A stretch of DNA of 16,587 nt, taken from positions 1 through 16,587 of the forward strand of contig JAKAWN010000114.1 of the NCBI GenBank assembly GCA_021827245.1. Reading direction: 5' to 3'. Below are positions 1 to 6,241 of this stretch, piece after piece (the stretch's first letter is position 1; every line of letters begins with the position of its first letter). The notes beneath the pieces are model-generated. The model did no database searches, was not told the DNA's origin, and saw only the letters and a list, made by a program, of their open reading frames with translations. The translations under genes were made by a program, and so were the position numbers. The stretch is from Acidobacteriota bacterium. Lineage in GTDB: Bacteria > Acidobacteriota > Terriglobia > UBA7540.

Positions 1-31
1 GCTGCTGCAATTCGGGAAGCGAAAGGGGCAT
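1..31 (-). CDS. N-terminal start of an unidentified gene, cut by the window edge
   Basis: Reading the minus strand, an ATG at 29-31 opens a frame MPLSLPELQQ that runs off the left edge. It is preceded by an excellent Shine-Dalgarno sequence, AGGAGG, eight bases upstream (forward complement at 40-45), and by a plausible promoter at 58-85. Only ten codons are visible, so no function can be given. The call rests on the start and ribosome-binding-site geometry alone. The gene would be divergent from the carboxypeptidase at 341. Confidence 0.5.
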   Translation of the reverse strand, partial: MPLSLPELQQ

Positions 32-57
32 GGAGAAGTCCTCCTCATACCTAGCGT

Positions 58-85
58 ATCATATACGCACGGAACAAGGCCACAA
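58..85 (-). promoter_or_regulatory. Candidate promoter with overlapping palindrome for the left-edge gene
   Basis: On the minus strand, TTGTGG (forward 80-85), a 16-base spacer and TATGAT (forward 58-63) resemble a sigma-70 promoter. The arrangement lies 27 bases upstream of the ATG at 31. The -10 box is embedded in a palindrome at 54-68 (GCGTAT, cat, ATACGC), the usual place for a repressor operator. The -35 box is only a half match. Promoter function and operator function are both inferred. Confidence 0.4.
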
Positions 86-340
86 AAGACAGGTCCTGCC
101 CCGCTTCCACTTCTATGTCGCGCACCCGAGAGGAAAAGGTAGCTTTAAATGTAGCCCAACAATTTGGTACAATGGGCTGCCCTGATCCTGAATTTCTGGA
201 CGCGATTGGGGCGGTAATAGAGAGGACTGGTGAAATTTCCAATGTAACCTGTAGATCGGGGGAGGGGGATTGGGATCGAGTACCCCACGCGTGTGGCCGG
301 CACTGGCATGCTGCGATGCCCCCCGAACAGAGGGGGTCTA
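86..340. other. Divergent intergenic region, no convincing gene
   Basis: This lies between the left-edge minus-strand gene and the plus-strand carboxypeptidase. A plus-strand frame at 115-354 exists but has no ribosome-binding site and overlaps the start of the next gene. A weak sigma-70-like pair, TTAAAT (145-150), 17 bases, TACAAT (168-173), could serve the carboxypeptidase with a leader of about 160 bases. The -35 matches at only three positions. Nothing else is recognisable. Confidence 0.3.
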
Positions 341-1582
341 ATGAGGTTGTGTAAGGGTTCCTGTGGCGTTTTGAGCGGATCAGATTTTCGACTCAGGGCA
401 CGTGCTGGCGTAATTGCCGGATGGCTTGTCATGGCAGTGGTCGCGATTGCTGCCACGCCTTCCTTAGCCACCGCACGGGTGCACGCGTCCATCCTGGTGG
501 ACGCCCAGACAGGGCAGGTGCTCGAGGCTCATAACGCCGACCGACTGTGCTATCCCGCATCGCTGGCCAAATTGATGACGCTGTACATCACCTTTCAGGA
601 ACTCAGCACCGGCAAAATGACGCTGGGGGAAGAAATACCTGTCTCCTATCACGCCGCAGCTCAGCCCCCCACAAAACTGTATCTGCGACCCGGGGAGCGA
701 ATCTCCGTCAGGTCGGCCATTCTGGCCATTACAACCCGGTCTGCCAACGACGCTGCGGTCGTGCTGGCGGAAGCTATAGCAGGATCGGAGTGGAAATTTG
801 CGCAACTCATGAATAAAAGGGCCCACGAGCTCGGCATGAACCGCACAACGTTCCGAAATGCCTCAGGATTGCCGAATCCATATCAGCGAACTACTGCGCG
901 GGACATGTCGAAGCTGGCGCTCGCCATCCTGCACAATTTCCCGCAATACTACCATTACTTCAAGGCAACGAGCTTCGATTTCCGCGGGCAAATAATCTAT
1001 GGCCACGACTATCTGCTGGGACGATATCCGGGCGTCGATGGCATGAAAACAGGCTTTACGGATGCCTCCGGCTTCAATATCGTAACCTCTGCTGTTCGCC
1101 ACGGCCAGCGCGTGGTGGGCGTGGTGATGGGAGGAAGCTCGGCCCTTTCTCGCGACCGCCTTATGATCTCGCTCCTCAATGGCGGCTTTGCTCGCTTACA
1201 GGCAGGAACTCTGACTGCTGCCACCGATGACAAGACCGTAGCCCATGCCGCTGACAATTATGAGGAGACGCCCGAGGAGCATCGTGAGGACGGAGATGAC
1301 GCGCGTCCCGACTCAGGATGGATCGTTCAGGTCGGGGGCACCTTCCACAGCCCGTACCAGGTGAGGCTCGCGATCGAGAGCGCTCTTCATACCGTGCCCC
1401 GGCGATTGAACGGAGCCAGGCCGCTCGTGGTCAAGCTGCGCGGCCGGCGTTATCTCGCCAGGTTTTCAGACATGACTGAAGCCACTGCGCTCGGCGCCTG
1501 CAGAGCGCTGCGACGCAGGAGATTTACGTGCAGGGCCTTCCAGATTCTCCCAACCGGGCTTGCCATGGCCTCCAGGCGATAA
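341..1582 (+). CDS. D-alanyl-D-alanine carboxypeptidase (peptidase S11) with C-terminal SPOR-like domain
   Basis: This is a penicillin-binding carboxypeptidase that removes the terminal D-alanine from peptidoglycan stem peptides in the periplasm. With the chosen start, the three active-site motifs are all present: SLAK (nucleophile Ser74, Lys77), SAN (Ser134-Asn136) and KTG (236-238). An ATG at 293 is possible in frame, but the ATG at 341 is preferred. It has AGGGGG four bases upstream and gives a clean signal peptide (basic start, hydrophobic stretch, cleavage near ATA-RVHAS). After a charged, proline-containing linker (about residues 295-325), the last 85 residues start DSGWIVQVG and include RYLARFSDM and CRALRRRRFTC. 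That pattern matches SPOR domains, which bind denuded glycan strands at division septa. The combination is one I know mainly from Alphaproteobacteria (rhizobial Dac proteins), so the gene may have been acquired. The family is certain; the SPOR call is probable. Confidence 0.93.
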   Translation: MRLCKGSCGVLSGSDFRLRARAGVIAGWLVMAVVAIAATPSLATARVHASILVDAQTGQVLEAHNADRLCYPASLAKLMTLYITFQELSTGKMTLGEEIPVSYHAAAQPPTKLYLRPGERISVRSAILAITTRSANDAAVVLAEAIAGSEWKFAQLMNKRAHELGMNRTTFRNASGLPNPYQRTTARDMSKLALAILHNFPQYYHYFKATSFDFRGQIIYGHDYLLGRYPGVDGMKTGFTDASGFNIVTSAVRHGQRVVGVVMGGSSALSRDRLMISLLNGGFARLQAGTLTAATDDKTVAHAADNYEETPEEHREDGDDARPDSGWIVQVGGTFHSPYQVRLAIESALHTVPRRLNGARPLVVKLRGRRYLARFSDMTEATALGACRALRRRRFTCRAFQILPTGLAMASRR

Positions 1583-1964
1583 TGTAGGCCGTCCTTCCGA
1601 CCGCCAATGAATAGTAGTGCCGTTTCTGGTCGCGCCGAGTTGGAGGCGACTACGGCTATTTCCCACGCAACTGAGAGAACCGTTCAATCACGCAGGAAGT
1701 ACCAACCGACGGACCCGGCAGCTCTCATTAGCCACTAACTGAATACACTCCGCACGCCGTCAGCAAACTGCTTCGGCCTGCCTCAAATGGCGGCGAGCGA
1801 GAGACTTTAGTGCAGACACCTGGCTGTTAGCAGGGTAGGGTTTTCGGTCAAATACCACCGGGCAATTGAATTCCAAGGCAAATTCCAAAGTATTTAAAGA
1901 GTCTGATAAGGTATGTTATGTCAACTTGCGGGTCGCATGCATTCGTGCAACTGGCAAAATCCTC
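1583..1964. other. Intergenic, no gene seen
   Basis: About 380 bases lie between the carboxypeptidase stop and the GMC remnant. There is no frame with a ribosome-binding site and no recognisable RNA gene. The only repeat noticed is a short direct duplication of AATTCCAA around 1870-1890. The minus-strand frame overlapping 1466-1687 is the shadow of the carboxypeptidase 3' end. No clear terminator hairpin follows the carboxypeptidase. Confidence 0.5.
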
Positions 1965-2561
1965 CTACATGTTTCGGTGCTTGATTTGGCCCATTAGATC
2001 ATCACACGACCGAGCGCAAAGGGCCATGATCATCAAGGTGTGATTCTGGCACGGATTGGTATGAAATCCTGAATCGTCTACAACGAACAGGTTCTTTACG
2101 TCGTGCGGTTGTTGGACCTGGTTGAGGACGGAGGTCTTAAGGTTATCGCCAATCACTGCAAATGCAACCTCCTGTCTGACGCCACCCAGCGGGCGCGGCT
2201 TCATCCAAGGCTTAATGTTCGGGCTCCGGTGGCTTCCAGGATTTCGGATGTGGAGTTGACATCGCGCAGATTCGGAGACTCATTCTGGCGGCCAATCGAC
2301 ACCGTAACCGTCGAACGAGGCGACTTTGAAGTCAGGATGGGTGTAACGAAGGCTCAGCCGGCCCCAGACGTTCTTAGGACCGGCTCCGACGAGTAAGCGA
2401 CCGCCACAACTAAACGGCTTGTCGGCTTCAGTGGCGTGAATCTTGAACCCCCCGGCTTTCAAGAGCCGCTTACACGCCCAACCGCCCGAGGCGCCGGACG
2501 CAACAACAATGGCGTCAAAAGTCTGCTTGCGGGTACTTGGCGTGGAGGACGATCTTTGCAC
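1965..2561 (-). pseudogene. GMC-family FAD-dependent oxidoreductase, internally deleted and frameshifted remnant
   Basis: The piece at 2280-2561 (GTG start) is a GMC amino terminus: FDAIVVASGASGGWA is a slightly decayed GxGxxG FAD-binding loop. Further on, KNVWGRLSLRYTHPDFK and DGYGVDWP match the segment before the substrate domain. A stop follows at once. In the adjoining +1 frame comes SPNLRDVNSTSEILEATGA, which resembles the late-internal part of the family. The frame then shifts back to 1965-2204, which reads GDNLKTSVLNQ, HDVKNLFVVDDSGF and CQNHTLMIMALCARS, the classic GMC carboxy terminus. Intact members have about 550 residues; here fewer than 200 codons remain, so roughly 350 central codons are missing. 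I recognise this as a glucose/gluconate-dehydrogenase-type GMC protein. The usual partner subunits are not visible nearby. The order is colinear with an intact gene, which argues for in-place decay. Confidence 0.85.
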
Positions 2562-2666
2562 TCACTCTGCGAAAATCGACAGCCATCAACGAAGTCCTGT
2601 CTAGCCTACAATACGGCCAGCCCTCGCCAGATGGAATGTCGCGGCGTGGATGGCGAGACAACCCGG

Positions 2667-3044
2667 TCACTTCTTACCTTCCCAGGTCCCTTGCTTCTTG
2701 CCGTCGCGATACCATTCGCCCGTCAGCTTGCCGTCAGCAAAGATTGCTGTCAGAGCATAATCGTTCTCGTCAGTATCGATAGCAATTTTGAGCTGGTTGG
2801 CCTTGAAGGTGACGGAGGTAAGGTCGGTGTCACCCTGAGGCGCTGATACGGATCCGGTCAATCCCTCAGAGGATGGCTCCAGATAAAGAGTGAATGGTAT
2901 ATCGCCGTTCGGTCCGCCATGGGCGATGCAATTCCAAGTGCCGACCACAGGACTGCCGTCGGCTTTTTCCTTTGCCTGCGAAGTGACGGCAAAGATGCCA
3001 AAAACGAGAAAACACAGGAAGGACACTACCGCAAAGCGCCTCAT
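2667..3044 (-). CDS. Small exported beta-rich protein, function unknown
   Basis: A 125-residue protein with a textbook signal peptide (MRRFAVVSFLCFLVFGIFAVTSQA, cleavage before KEKAD). The mature part is about 100 residues of alternating short strands: GTWNCIAH, FTLYLEP, LTGSVSAPQG, LKIAIDTD, YALTAIFADGKLTGEW, ending GTWEGKK. The repeated 'GxW' and 'GKLTGEW' turns resemble a small lipocalin-like or beta-barrel fold that compares treated and untreated states of a ligand, but no ligand residues can be named. The start is supported by GGAGG five bases upstream of the ATG. From memory, similar short secreted proteins are frequent in Acidobacteriota and are annotated as hypothetical. It probably stands alone: the next minus-strand gene starts at 3684 and ends 136 bases upstream of this one. 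Confidence 0.8.
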   Translation of the reverse strand: MRRFAVVSFLCFLVFGIFAVTSQAKEKADGSPVVGTWNCIAHGGPNGDIPFTLYLEPSSEGLTGSVSAPQGDTDLTSVTFKANQLKIAIDTDENDYALTAIFADGKLTGEWYRDGKKQGTWEGKK

Positions 3045-3180
3045 CGAAACCTCCGGATCATGAGGAGAATAGGTTCCCCCGATGCCAGAAAGACCACCGA
3101 TCTCAAATCCCGGAAACTGCCGAAAGGCTCAGGGCCTCCGAAACCCGGAACTTTTGCGCTCCCTGCCTACTCCCTCAAAT

Positions 3181-3684
3181 CTAGTGCCCTGTGGCAGCAA
3201 ACCACGCCCCGCTAAGCGAAGACACGAAGACGATAGGCGCAATGCACGGGGTCGGGAGATTTACGTGCGTATTGATCGTGGAGTTTCCCATAGAATCAGC
3301 GGGGAAAGCGTCCGTCAACAGGTTGACGGTATCTGCCCCGCCGCTGCCATTTATGCTCCGGCAGCTCACTTCAGCCCGGAAGAAGGGGATGGTATTCGTT
3401 CCGGCGTTTGAGCCTTCGGCAAACACCAGCCCATGGGTACGCAGTTTCAAGGCCCCATTGCTCATGAGCGTTCCGCTGGCACCCGAAATTGTCCATGCCA
3501 GGCCCCCGCCCGGGATGCCGCGAATCGGATTGGCTGAGCCGACATACGGCCCCGTTACTGGCACCATAGTAGACCAGGTCAGGATAGGGACTGCGGCGTT
3601 ATCCGGCATCTGTGCTCTAGCTGACCCGGCGTAAATGCAGCCTGCAAACAGTAACACGACACTAGCCACAAGCATCTTACGCAT
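3181..3684 (-). CDS. Small exported protein of a conserved hypothetical family
   Basis: The frame is open from 3771, but the ATG at 3684 is the better start: GGAGG sits five bases before it and a signal peptide follows directly (MRKMLVASVVLLFAGCIYAGSARA, then QMPDN). A cysteine in LFAGC makes a lipoprotein possible, but the -3 residue (Phe) is not typical. The mature protein of about 143 residues contains LTWSTMVPVTGPYVG, IRGIPGGGLAWTISGASGTL, FRAEVSCRSI, FPADSMGNSTINTHVNLPTPC and APIVFVSS..GAWFAATG. I recognise this spacing (IRGxPGG..PW, V-C near the middle, LP.PC.APIVFV near the end) from a family of secreted hypothetical proteins seen in Acidobacteriota and other soil bacteria. Two cysteines, one after RAEVS and one in PTPC, could form a disulphide. 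No biochemical role is known to me. A promoter is proposed at 3729-3758. Confidence 0.75.
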   Translation of the reverse strand: MRKMLVASVVLLFAGCIYAGSARAQMPDNAAVPILTWSTMVPVTGPYVGSANPIRGIPGGGLAWTISGASGTLMSNGALKLRTHGLVFAEGSNAGTNTIPFFRAEVSCRSINGSGGADTVNLLTDAFPADSMGNSTINTHVNLPTPCIAPIVFVSSLSGAWFAATGH

Positions 3685-3728
3685 GTGTTCCTCCATGATT
3701 TGGATATAGGAATTGCCCCCGCCAAGCG

Positions 3729-3758
3729 AGTATATCCTCGTGCGCAACGCGTTTGCAA
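3729..3758 (-). promoter_or_regulatory. Candidate sigma-70 promoter for the exported protein at 3181-3684
   Basis: On the minus strand, TTGCAA (forward 3753-3758) is followed after 18 bases by TATACT (forward 3729-3734). This would place transcription start near 3722 and give a leader of about 38 bases before the ATG at 3684. Four of six -35 positions and five of six -10 positions match consensus. The spacing is one base longer than ideal. Confidence 0.45.
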
Positions 3759-3879
3759 GCCAATTAAACAACCCAAGAATCGCGGGATTTCAGCCTGAAA
3801 GTCGATTCTGTCTTTAGGGCCAGCGGTTTGGCTTCCACCACGATCGGTTTCTCTGAGTGACGCGGTTCAGTGGTATGTT

Positions 3880-4233
3880 TCAGGATTTGTGGTGCCCGGC
3901 GCGGAGCCGCATGGACGTTTGCGACCCAGCCTCCAGGATTTTCGAGCGGAGGGCGTGCCAGATGGTTGGGGTGACAGTACGGTATGAATCCGCGATTGGC
4001 GCCTTCGCCCATTTTAGCGCTCTCGCAGCTTTTCCTCGAAGGTTTGGGCCGGGAGAGTTCGGGTTCATAGTCTGCGAGGACACGGAGGGCGCCGCAGCGC
4101 GATTGCGGATGGCTCTGACGATGGCTCTCAACCTTTCGTCCAGCAGGATAATCGCCGCTGCTACCATGAACAGGAGTGTCAGCGGAACGAGCGCGACTGC
4201 TATCCACGCAAAATCATCGATGAGGTCATGCAT
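3880..4233 (-). CDS. Hypothetical small membrane protein, possibly frameshifted
   Basis: A 117-codon frame starting with ATG at 4231-4233, with AAGGGG about eight bases upstream. Residues 9-31 (AWIAVALVPLTLLFMVAAAIILL) form one convincing transmembrane helix with an acidic start (MHDLIDDF) and a basic flank after it (DERLRAIVRAIRNR), which suggests N-out/C-in topology. Beyond about residue 65 the sequence loses character. A second minus-strand frame (3764-4207) overlaps it and ends with a lysine/glutamate-rich stretch (EKPIVVEAKPLALKTE). Either the real gene ends here, or an early frameshift has fused the good amino terminus to a random tail. I do not recognise a family. The amino-terminal third is the credible part. 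Confidence 0.4.
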   Translation of the reverse strand: MHDLIDDFAWIAVALVPLTLLFMVAAAIILLDERLRAIVRAIRNRAAAPSVSSQTMNPNSPGPNLRGKAARALKWAKAPIADSYRTVTPTIWHALRSKILEAGSQTSMRLRAGHHKS

Positions 4234-4397
4234 ACGAGTCCCCTTGGCTTCCTCTTTATTTACGATGCCTAATTTGCGGTTTTTGGATACTCCGCAGAGG
4301 TTCGGTTTTGGCTGCTGGCATCAATTTGCGTACCCTCCAGACGAGTGCGCCCTATTGTTTTCAACGAGGAAGGGGTCCAGGTTGGTGAATTTTCAGG

Positions 4398-4403
4398 TAC
4401 AAT
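4398..4403 (+). promoter_or_regulatory. Candidate -10 box placing the ammonia-lyase transcript start at its ATG
   Basis: TACAAT ends seven bases before the ATG at 4410. That is the spacing expected when transcription begins at the first base of the start codon. No Shine-Dalgarno sequence is seen in the 20 bases before the ATG, and no good -35 lies 16-18 bases upstream. The idea of a leaderless message is inference from geometry only. Confidence 0.25.
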
Positions 4404-4409
4404 CGTTCC

Positions 4410-5828
4410 ATGCAAACACGAACCGAACACGATTCTCTTGGCGACGTACCCGTTCCATCTGATGCGTATTACGGGGCCCAGACGGCCCGCGCGGTGGCGA
4501 ATTATCCCATCAGCGGCATTCGCGCGCATCCAGTTCTGATCAGGGCGTATGGCCTGTTGAAGCAGGCTTGCGCCGAAACAAACCTCCTACTGAAAATGAT
4601 CCCTCCTCGGGCAGGCCATGCTGTCGTCCAGGCCGCGCAGGACGTAGCAGACGGCAAGCTCAACGACCAGTTTGTTGTGGACGTATATCAGGCCGGAGCC
4701 GGCGTGAGCTTCCACATGAACGTCAATGAAGTGATCGCCAACCGTGCGATCTGGTACCTGACCGGGAAGCGGCTGAACAAACTGGGCGATTATTCCATCG
4801 TTCATCCCAATGACCACGTCAACTTCGGACAATCCACCAATGACACTTTTCCGACGGCGATGCGCCTCGCTTCTCTTCTGCTCCTGGAAGAGTTCTATCC
4901 GGCGCTTAAGGAGCTGGAGACTGCCTTCCGCAAGAAAGGCCGCGAGTTCGACAAAATCCTCAAGAGCGGCCGAACACATATGCAGGATGCCGTCCCCATC
5001 CGCCTTGGCCAGGAGTTCACCGCTTATGCGGTGGCGCTTGAACATCTTCGCAATCATATTCGGCGCAATGCCGAACCGCTTGCTGAGTTGGGTATCGGTG
5101 GCAGCGCCGTGGGGACAGGTCTGAACGCTCATCCAAAGTTTCCGCACCTGGTGGTAAAGAGGCTGAGTGCCCTGACCGGTTTGCGACTTCAATCCGCGCC
5201 GGACCTGCGTGCGGCGATGCAGTCCCAGTTTCCTCTGGCTTCGGTTTCCGGCGGGCTGCGAAATCTGGCCCTTGAGCTGATCCGCATCGGGAACGATCTG
5301 CGCCTTCTGACCAGCGGTCCGCTGACGGGATTCAATGAGATCGTGCTTCCAGCGCTGCAGCCAGGATCGAGCATCATGCCGGGCAAGGTGAATCCGGTGA
5401 TGGGCGAACTGCTGGACATGGTGGCCTTCCAGGTGGTCGGTTGCGACACGGCGGTGGCCCTGGCGGTCCAGGCGGGGCAACTTGAGTTGAACGTGATGAT
5501 GCCGGCAATGATATGGAACGTGCTCCATGCCACGGAAATCCTGAAGAACACCTGCAGGGTCGTCGCCCGGCGCTGCATCCTGGGCATCCGCGCCAATCGG
5601 GAGGTTTGCGAGCGGTACGCATATCTTTCTCCCTCCATCGCCACGGCGCTGAATCCGGTGATTGGCTATTCGCGGGCGGCCGAGGTGGTCAAAAAGTCGC
5701 TGGCAACCGGCAGGACGATACCTGAAGTATGCATTGAGGAAAAGGTGCTTACTGAGAAGGAATTGAAGCAGATTCTCGACCCGCACCGCATGACCGAGCC
5801 GGGCCTTCCGCCGGCCCGCCGAAAATAG
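4410..5828 (+). CDS. aspA: Aspartate ammonia-lyase (aspartase/fumarase superfamily)
   Basis: A full-length, 472-residue member of the superfamily that converts L-aspartate to fumarate and ammonia in the cytoplasm as a homotetramer. The signature loop GSSIMPGKVNP is at residues 319-329, and its first serine is the catalytic base in characterised members. GRTHMQDAVP (about 187-196) supplies the substrate-binding Thr-His region, and HPNDHVNFGQSTNDTFPTA the other conserved block. Aspartase is favoured over fumarase by VDVYQAGAG, by QDAVP instead of QDATP, by the weight of the AGQLELNVMMP region, and by an overall match to AspA. Against it, FHMNVNEVIANRA and the GK (not AK) in the signature are fumarase-like or Bacillus-type. 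The enzyme could therefore have mixed or fumarase activity. It feeds aspartate carbon into the TCA cycle. It appears monocistronic, with 413 bases before the next gene. There is no visible ribosome-binding site. Confidence 0.88.
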   Translation: MQTRTEHDSLGDVPVPSDAYYGAQTARAVANYPISGIRAHPVLIRAYGLLKQACAETNLLLKMIPPRAGHAVVQAAQDVADGKLNDQFVVDVYQAGAGVSFHMNVNEVIANRAIWYLTGKRLNKLGDYSIVHPNDHVNFGQSTNDTFPTAMRLASLLLLEEFYPALKELETAFRKKGREFDKILKSGRTHMQDAVPIRLGQEFTAYAVALEHLRNHIRRNAEPLAELGIGGSAVGTGLNAHPKFPHLVVKRLSALTGLRLQSAPDLRAAMQSQFPLASVSGGLRNLALELIRIGNDLRLLTSGPLTGFNEIVLPALQPGSSIMPGKVNPVMGELLDMVAFQVVGCDTAVALAVQAGQLELNVMMPAMIWNVLHATEILKNTCRVVARRCILGIRANREVCERYAYLSPSIATALNPVIGYSRAAEVVKKSLATGRTIPEVCIEEKVLTEKELKQILDPHRMTEPGLPPARRK

Positions 5829-6241
5829 TCCGGAGATTCTGTAGGAGTTTTCACGTTCGATAGCGATGACCCTCATGGCTCCGTCCAAGATACCGTAGTA
5901 GTGTCGATGGCCCGAGTTTCAGCATGGCCAGCAAGCTTTAAGACAAGGCGAATAACTTCAAAAGGTTTCAATTTATAATCCATCACTTGAGGTTGCTGGT
6001 GTTGCCGATTCGGCCAAAAGGATTTGTGGTTGTTGCCGGGGAAGTTTTATGCATCGCAATTTTGTTACACTATCGCGGTTATAGCGGCGGTCTATGACCG
6101 CCGGATTTTTTCCTGGAAACGCCGGCGCTCACAGAGCGCCGCTACAGTATGCATTCAGGCGCCGACGCCGGGATATCACCGGATGGTCGCAAGCCACGCC
6201 GGCTTTGGCGGCCCTTGAAAAGGAGGCTGTAAGGCACCCTG
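5829..6241. other. Intergenic region with a weak promoter candidate and a repeat
   Basis: This stretch between the ammonia-lyase and the SDR-like gene has no credible reading frame. A perfect -10 hexamer TATAAT lies at 5974-5979, but no matching -35 is present at the right spacing, so promoter function is doubtful. The most notable content is the double-hairpin repeat at 6082-6144, listed separately. The ribosome-binding site for the following gene (AGGAGG at 6221-6226) is at the right-hand end. Confidence 0.4.
6082..6144. repeat. Double-hairpin palindromic repeat (REP/MITE-like)
   Basis: There are two perfect hairpins in tandem. CGGCGGTC-TAT-GACCGCCG occupies 6085-6103, and CGGCGCTC-ACA-GAGCGCCG occupies 6123-6141; each has an eight-base stem and a three-base loop. 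The outer arms also pair: TAGCGGCG at 6082-6089 is complementary to CGCCGCTA at 6137-6144. Spurious translations of such DNA (VYDRRIF..., SQSAAT...) look familiar from repeat-rich bacterial assemblies. It lies about 100 bases upstream of the SDR-like gene. No coding capacity of its own is supported. Confidence 0.7.

Noticed and set aside
115..354. 79-codon plus-strand frame before the carboxypeptidase
   Set aside because: The frame has no ribosome-binding site, overlaps the preferred start at 341 and shows no recognisable features. Part of it (EEKVALNVAQQFGTMG) looks protein-like, so it is left open but not called.
3857..4462. 201-codon plus-strand frame running into the ammonia-lyase start
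   Set aside because: It has no ribosome-binding site or recognisable domain, and it overlaps the ammonia-lyase gene and the better-supported minus-strand start at 4233.
4587..5888. 433-codon minus-strand frame opposite the ammonia-lyase gene
   Set aside because: Its translation is rich in Arg, His and Gln with no fold pattern, and the plus strand encodes an unmistakable enzyme. It is an antisense shadow caused by high GC.
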